Shown piece after piece: positions 6,096 through 8,043 of a stretch of DNA of 8,043 bases (position 1 is the first letter of the stretch; every line of letters begins with the position of its first letter). Under the pieces are notes generated by a model. It worked only from the letters and a program-made list of their open reading frames with translations. It did not search any database and was not told where the DNA came from. The DNA is from Chryseobacterium sp. (lineage in GTDB: Bacteria; Bacteroidota; Bacteroidia; Flavobacteriales; Weeksellaceae), in the NCBI GenBank assembly GCA_003852805.1, contig RDDY01000147.1, forward strand, positions 1-8,043. The letters are read 5' to 3'. The position numbers and the translations under genes are program-made.

Positions 6096-7721
6096 TTAGC
6101 CCAAGAAAGGATAACGGTAATCCTTCGGCGAGACAAAGTTTTCTTTGATGGTGCGTACAGAGATCCAGCGTGTCAGGTTCATTTTAGAGCCTGCCTTGTC
6201 GTTGGTTCCCGAAGCGCGCGCACCGCCAAACGGTTGCTGACCCACCACGGCGCCCGTCGGTTTGTCGTTGATGTAGAAATTGCCCGCAGCATCTTCCAAC
6301 GCTTTGGCAGCTTCGTCGATAACATAACGCTCTCGTGCGAATACAGAACCGGTAAGCGCATACGGCGAAGTCTCGTCTACCAGTTTCAACGTTTCGTTCC
6401 AGTTTTCGTCTTCAAAAACATAAACCGACAAGATCGGGCCGAAGATCTCTTCGCAAACACTTTCGTACTTTGGATTCTTTGTGAGAATCACGGTAGGATG
6501 CACAAAGTAGCCGACGGAATCATCGTATTTGCCCCCCATAATAACCTCGGCATCGTTTGACTGTTTTGCTCTTTCGATATAGCCTTTGCACTTCTCAAAA
6601 GAATTGCGGTCAATCACTGCATTGACAAAATTGGACGGATCTTCGGGAGAACCGACTTTGATAGATTCCAACATTTCTTGCATAAACTCGCGCACTTCAT
6701 TCCAAATGGAAGCGGAAATATATGCGCGTGAAGCGGCAGAACATTTCTGGCCCTGGTATTCAAAAGCACCGCGAACCAATGCGGCAGCCACCTCACGTGC
6801 GTCCGCGGACTTGTGAGCCACCACAAAATCTTTCCCGCCGGTTTCGCCCACCACGCGCGGATAAGAGCGGTAGTTGTGAATATTGTCGCCGATACGCTTC
6901 CACATGCTTTGGAAAACAGAAGTAGATCCTGTGAAGTGCAGACCCGCAAAATCTTTGTGAGCAAGCACTTTGTCGGCGGTTTCTTTGCCGTCTGTAAAGA
7001 TCATGTTGATCACGCCGTCGGGCAATCCCGCTTCGCGGAAGATCTCCATAATCACATGCGCAGAGTAAATCTGTTTGTCCGATGGTTTCCAAACCACCAC
7101 GTTGCCCATCAATGCCATACAAGACGGCAGGTTGCCTGAAATGGCCGTAAAGTTGAACGGTGTAACCGCAAACGTGAAGCCTTCAAGCGGGCGATATTCG
7201 ACACGGTTCCAGATGCCGTTATCCGAGATGGGTTGCTCGGCATAAAGCTCTGTCATGAACTCAACATTGAATCGTAAGAAGTCGATCAGTTCGCAAGCGG
7301 AATCGATTTCTGCCTGATGTACGTTTTTAGATTGACCAATCATGGTGGCAGCGTTCAGACGATCGCGGTACGGACCTGCGATAAGATCTGCGGCTTTCAA
7401 GAAAATAGCGGCACGCTGTTCCCAGGCAAGGGCGCTCCATTCCTTGCGGGCAGCCAAGGCAGATTCTATGGCGCGGTCCACGTGCGACATATCGCCCTGA
7501 TAGTAGAATCCGACACTGTGTTGATGGTCCTGCGGCGGATGAATGCTTACTTTTTGATCGGTGGTAACAGCCTCGCCATTGATAATCATGGGAATCTCAA
7601 GCTGTTCTTTGTACATTTTTTTATAGGTACCTATGAGGCTTTCTACCTCTTTGGAACCCGGTTCGTACATGCGAACCGGCTCGTTATAAGTGACGGGAAC
7701 CTGTGAAATAGCTTTTGACAT
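6096..7721 (-). CDS. pruA: L-glutamate gamma-semialdehyde dehydrogenase (1-pyrroline-5-carboxylate dehydrogenase)
   Basis: This enzyme oxidises glutamate-5-semialdehyde/P5C to glutamate with NAD+, the second step of proline catabolism, in the cytoplasm. At 541 residues it is the stand-alone P5C dehydrogenase type (ALDH4A1-like), not the PutA fusion; no proline dehydrogenase domain is attached. ALDH landmarks are in order: N190 in TPFNFTAISGN, K212 in WKPSDK (cofactor), GS at 265-266 in FTGSTSVF, the general-base region with E293 in VGETGGKDF, the nucleophile C327 in YQGQKCSAASRAY, EEIFGP at 424-429 and PFGGARASGTNDKAG at 497-511. The N-terminal extension before about residue 40 (NEPVRMYEPGS) is typical of this subfamily. 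The ATG at 7721 lies about 20 bases downstream of a consensus promoter, and the gene has its own terminator, so it is probably monocistronic. A putA/prodh partner is not in this window. Confidence 0.95.
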   Translation of the reverse strand: MSKAISQVPVTYNEPVRMYEPGSKEVESLIGTYKKMYKEQLEIPMIINGEAVTTDQKVSIHPPQDHQHSVGFYYQGDMSHVDRAIESALAARKEWSALAWEQRAAIFLKAADLIAGPYRDRLNAATMIGQSKNVHQAEIDSACELIDFLRFNVEFMTELYAEQPISDNGIWNRVEYRPLEGFTFAVTPFNFTAISGNLPSCMALMGNVVVWKPSDKQIYSAHVIMEIFREAGLPDGVINMIFTDGKETADKVLAHKDFAGLHFTGSTSVFQSMWKRIGDNIHNYRSYPRVVGETGGKDFVVAHKSADAREVAAALVRGAFEYQGQKCSAASRAYISASIWNEVREFMQEMLESIKVGSPEDPSNFVNAVIDRNSFEKCKGYIERAKQSNDAEVIMGGKYDDSVGYFVHPTVILTKNPKYESVCEEIFGPILSVYVFEDENWNETLKLVDETSPYALTGSVFARERYVIDEAAKALEDAAGNFYINDKPTGAVVGQQPFGGARASGTNDKAGSKMNLTRWISVRTIKENFVSPKDYRYPFLG

Positions 7722-7742
7722 AAATTCGTATTTTAATGCTTA

Positions 7743-7773
7743 CAAATTTAGCCATAAAAGCAAGAGTGGCAAA
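7743..7773 (-). promoter_or_regulatory. Bacteroidota sigma-A type promoter of pruA
   Basis: On the minus strand TTTG (7773-7770), a 19-base spacer and TAAATTTG (7750-7743) match TTTG-N19-TAnnTTTG exactly. Transcription would start near 7737, leaving a 5' leader of roughly 16 bases before the ATG at 7721. I saw no convincing operator palindrome nearby. Confidence 0.82.
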
Positions 7774-7843
7774 ATAACTGCATTGAGCGAGAATGCACAA
7801 ACAATAACCTCAAAAAGTCACTGTTAATACAAAACCTACAAAC

Positions 7844-8043
7844 ATGAATTTTATCTTAAATCTACTTTTGACGGGCGTGGTTGCCTATATTTTACAGAAC
7901 GTACTGCCGGGCGTGCACATCAAAAGCATCGGAACGGCCATCGGCTTTGCGCTAATCCTCGCGTTGTTGAACGCCGTTTTGCGGCCCGTGCTTCTCATTT
8001 TATCGCTACCGATCAATATACTGACACTGGGTCTGTTTTCTTT
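7844..8043 (+). CDS. Small YvlD / phage-holin-4 family membrane protein (3' end outside window)
   Basis: An open frame starts at ATG 7844 and runs off the window end, giving 66 codons. It begins MNFILNLLLTGVVAYILQNVL and continues with two hydrophobic segments (about residues 3-20 and 29-44). LNAVLRPVLLILSLPINIL (about 45-63) then leads into a third. The combination of LNAVLRPVL with a following SLPINILTLGLF resembles the YvlD family (PF04020, annotated as phage holin family 4), small four-helix membrane proteins of roughly 110-120 residues found in many bacterial chromosomes. The holin name does not mean lysis here: no phage genes are nearby. It is divergent from pruA across 122 bases; no consensus promoter is seen on the + strand just upstream. 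Confidence 0.85.
   Translation, partial: MNFILNLLLTGVVAYILQNVLPGVHIKSIGTAIGFALILALLNAVLRPVLLILSLPINILTLGLFS

Noticed and set aside
5943..6560. 205-residue open frame on the + strand starting MTGFEPATPCTPCKYATRL
   Set aside because: Its first part is the antisense translation of tRNA-Pro, a familiar false gene call, and the rest is antisense to pruA.
7317..7706. 129-residue + strand open frame
   Set aside because: It is antisense to the pruA N-terminal region, which is strongly supported by ALDH motifs.
7844..8043. Phage or lysis cassette suggested by the holin-family name
   Set aside because: The YvlD/holin-4 family is widespread on chromosomes and no endolysin, integrase or structural phage gene is present.

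Overview
The window reads as ordinary chromosomal housekeeping DNA from a member of the Bacteroidota, possibly the Sphingobacteriales or Chitinophagales side of the phylum, although rank below phylum is a guess. The evidence is the Bacteroidota-type topoisomerase IV subunit A C-terminal domain, a short Bacteroidota-type rhomboid, a tRNA gene without an encoded CCA end, start codons without clear Shine-Dalgarno sequences, and two exact matches to the Bacteroidota promoter consensus TTTG-N19-TAnnTTTG.

Layout. On the + strand, the window opens inside parC (topoisomerase IV subunit A, C-terminal part, stop at 1277). Three bases later comes a rhomboid-family intramembrane serine protease (1281-1934). 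A hairpin at 1939-1963 lies between this unit and the convergent minus-strand unit, and it can terminate transcription from both sides. On the minus strand, in order of transcription, are: P5C/glutamate-semialdehyde dehydrogenase pruA (7721-6096) with a consensus promoter and its own terminator; tRNA-Pro(GGG) (6011-5938), again with consensus promoter and terminator; a 68-residue single-pass membrane protein (5786-5580), followed by a long hairpin; a bifunctional (p)ppGpp synthetase/hydrolase of the RelA/SpoT family (5337-3133); and the Na+/H+ antiporter nhaA (3132-1975), whose ATG directly abuts the rsh stop codon. At the right edge, divergent from pruA, begins a small YvlD/phage-holin-4 family membrane protein that is cut off by the window end.

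How the genes work together. Two units look co-transcribed: parC-rhomboid, with no obvious functional link, and rsh-nhaA, which would join stringent-response alarmone control to sodium/pH homeostasis. pruA (proline catabolism) and tRNA-Pro(GGG) are separate units, but they are packed so tightly that the -33 element of the tRNA promoter overlaps the pruA terminator.

I looked for a novel multi-gene system, CRISPR array, insertion sequence, prophage or defence locus and saw none. The most interesting non-coding structures are the terminator/promoter overlap at 6022-6076 and the 47-base near-palindrome at 5512-5558. No gene-free stretch exceeds 300 bases; the longest is 5338-5579.
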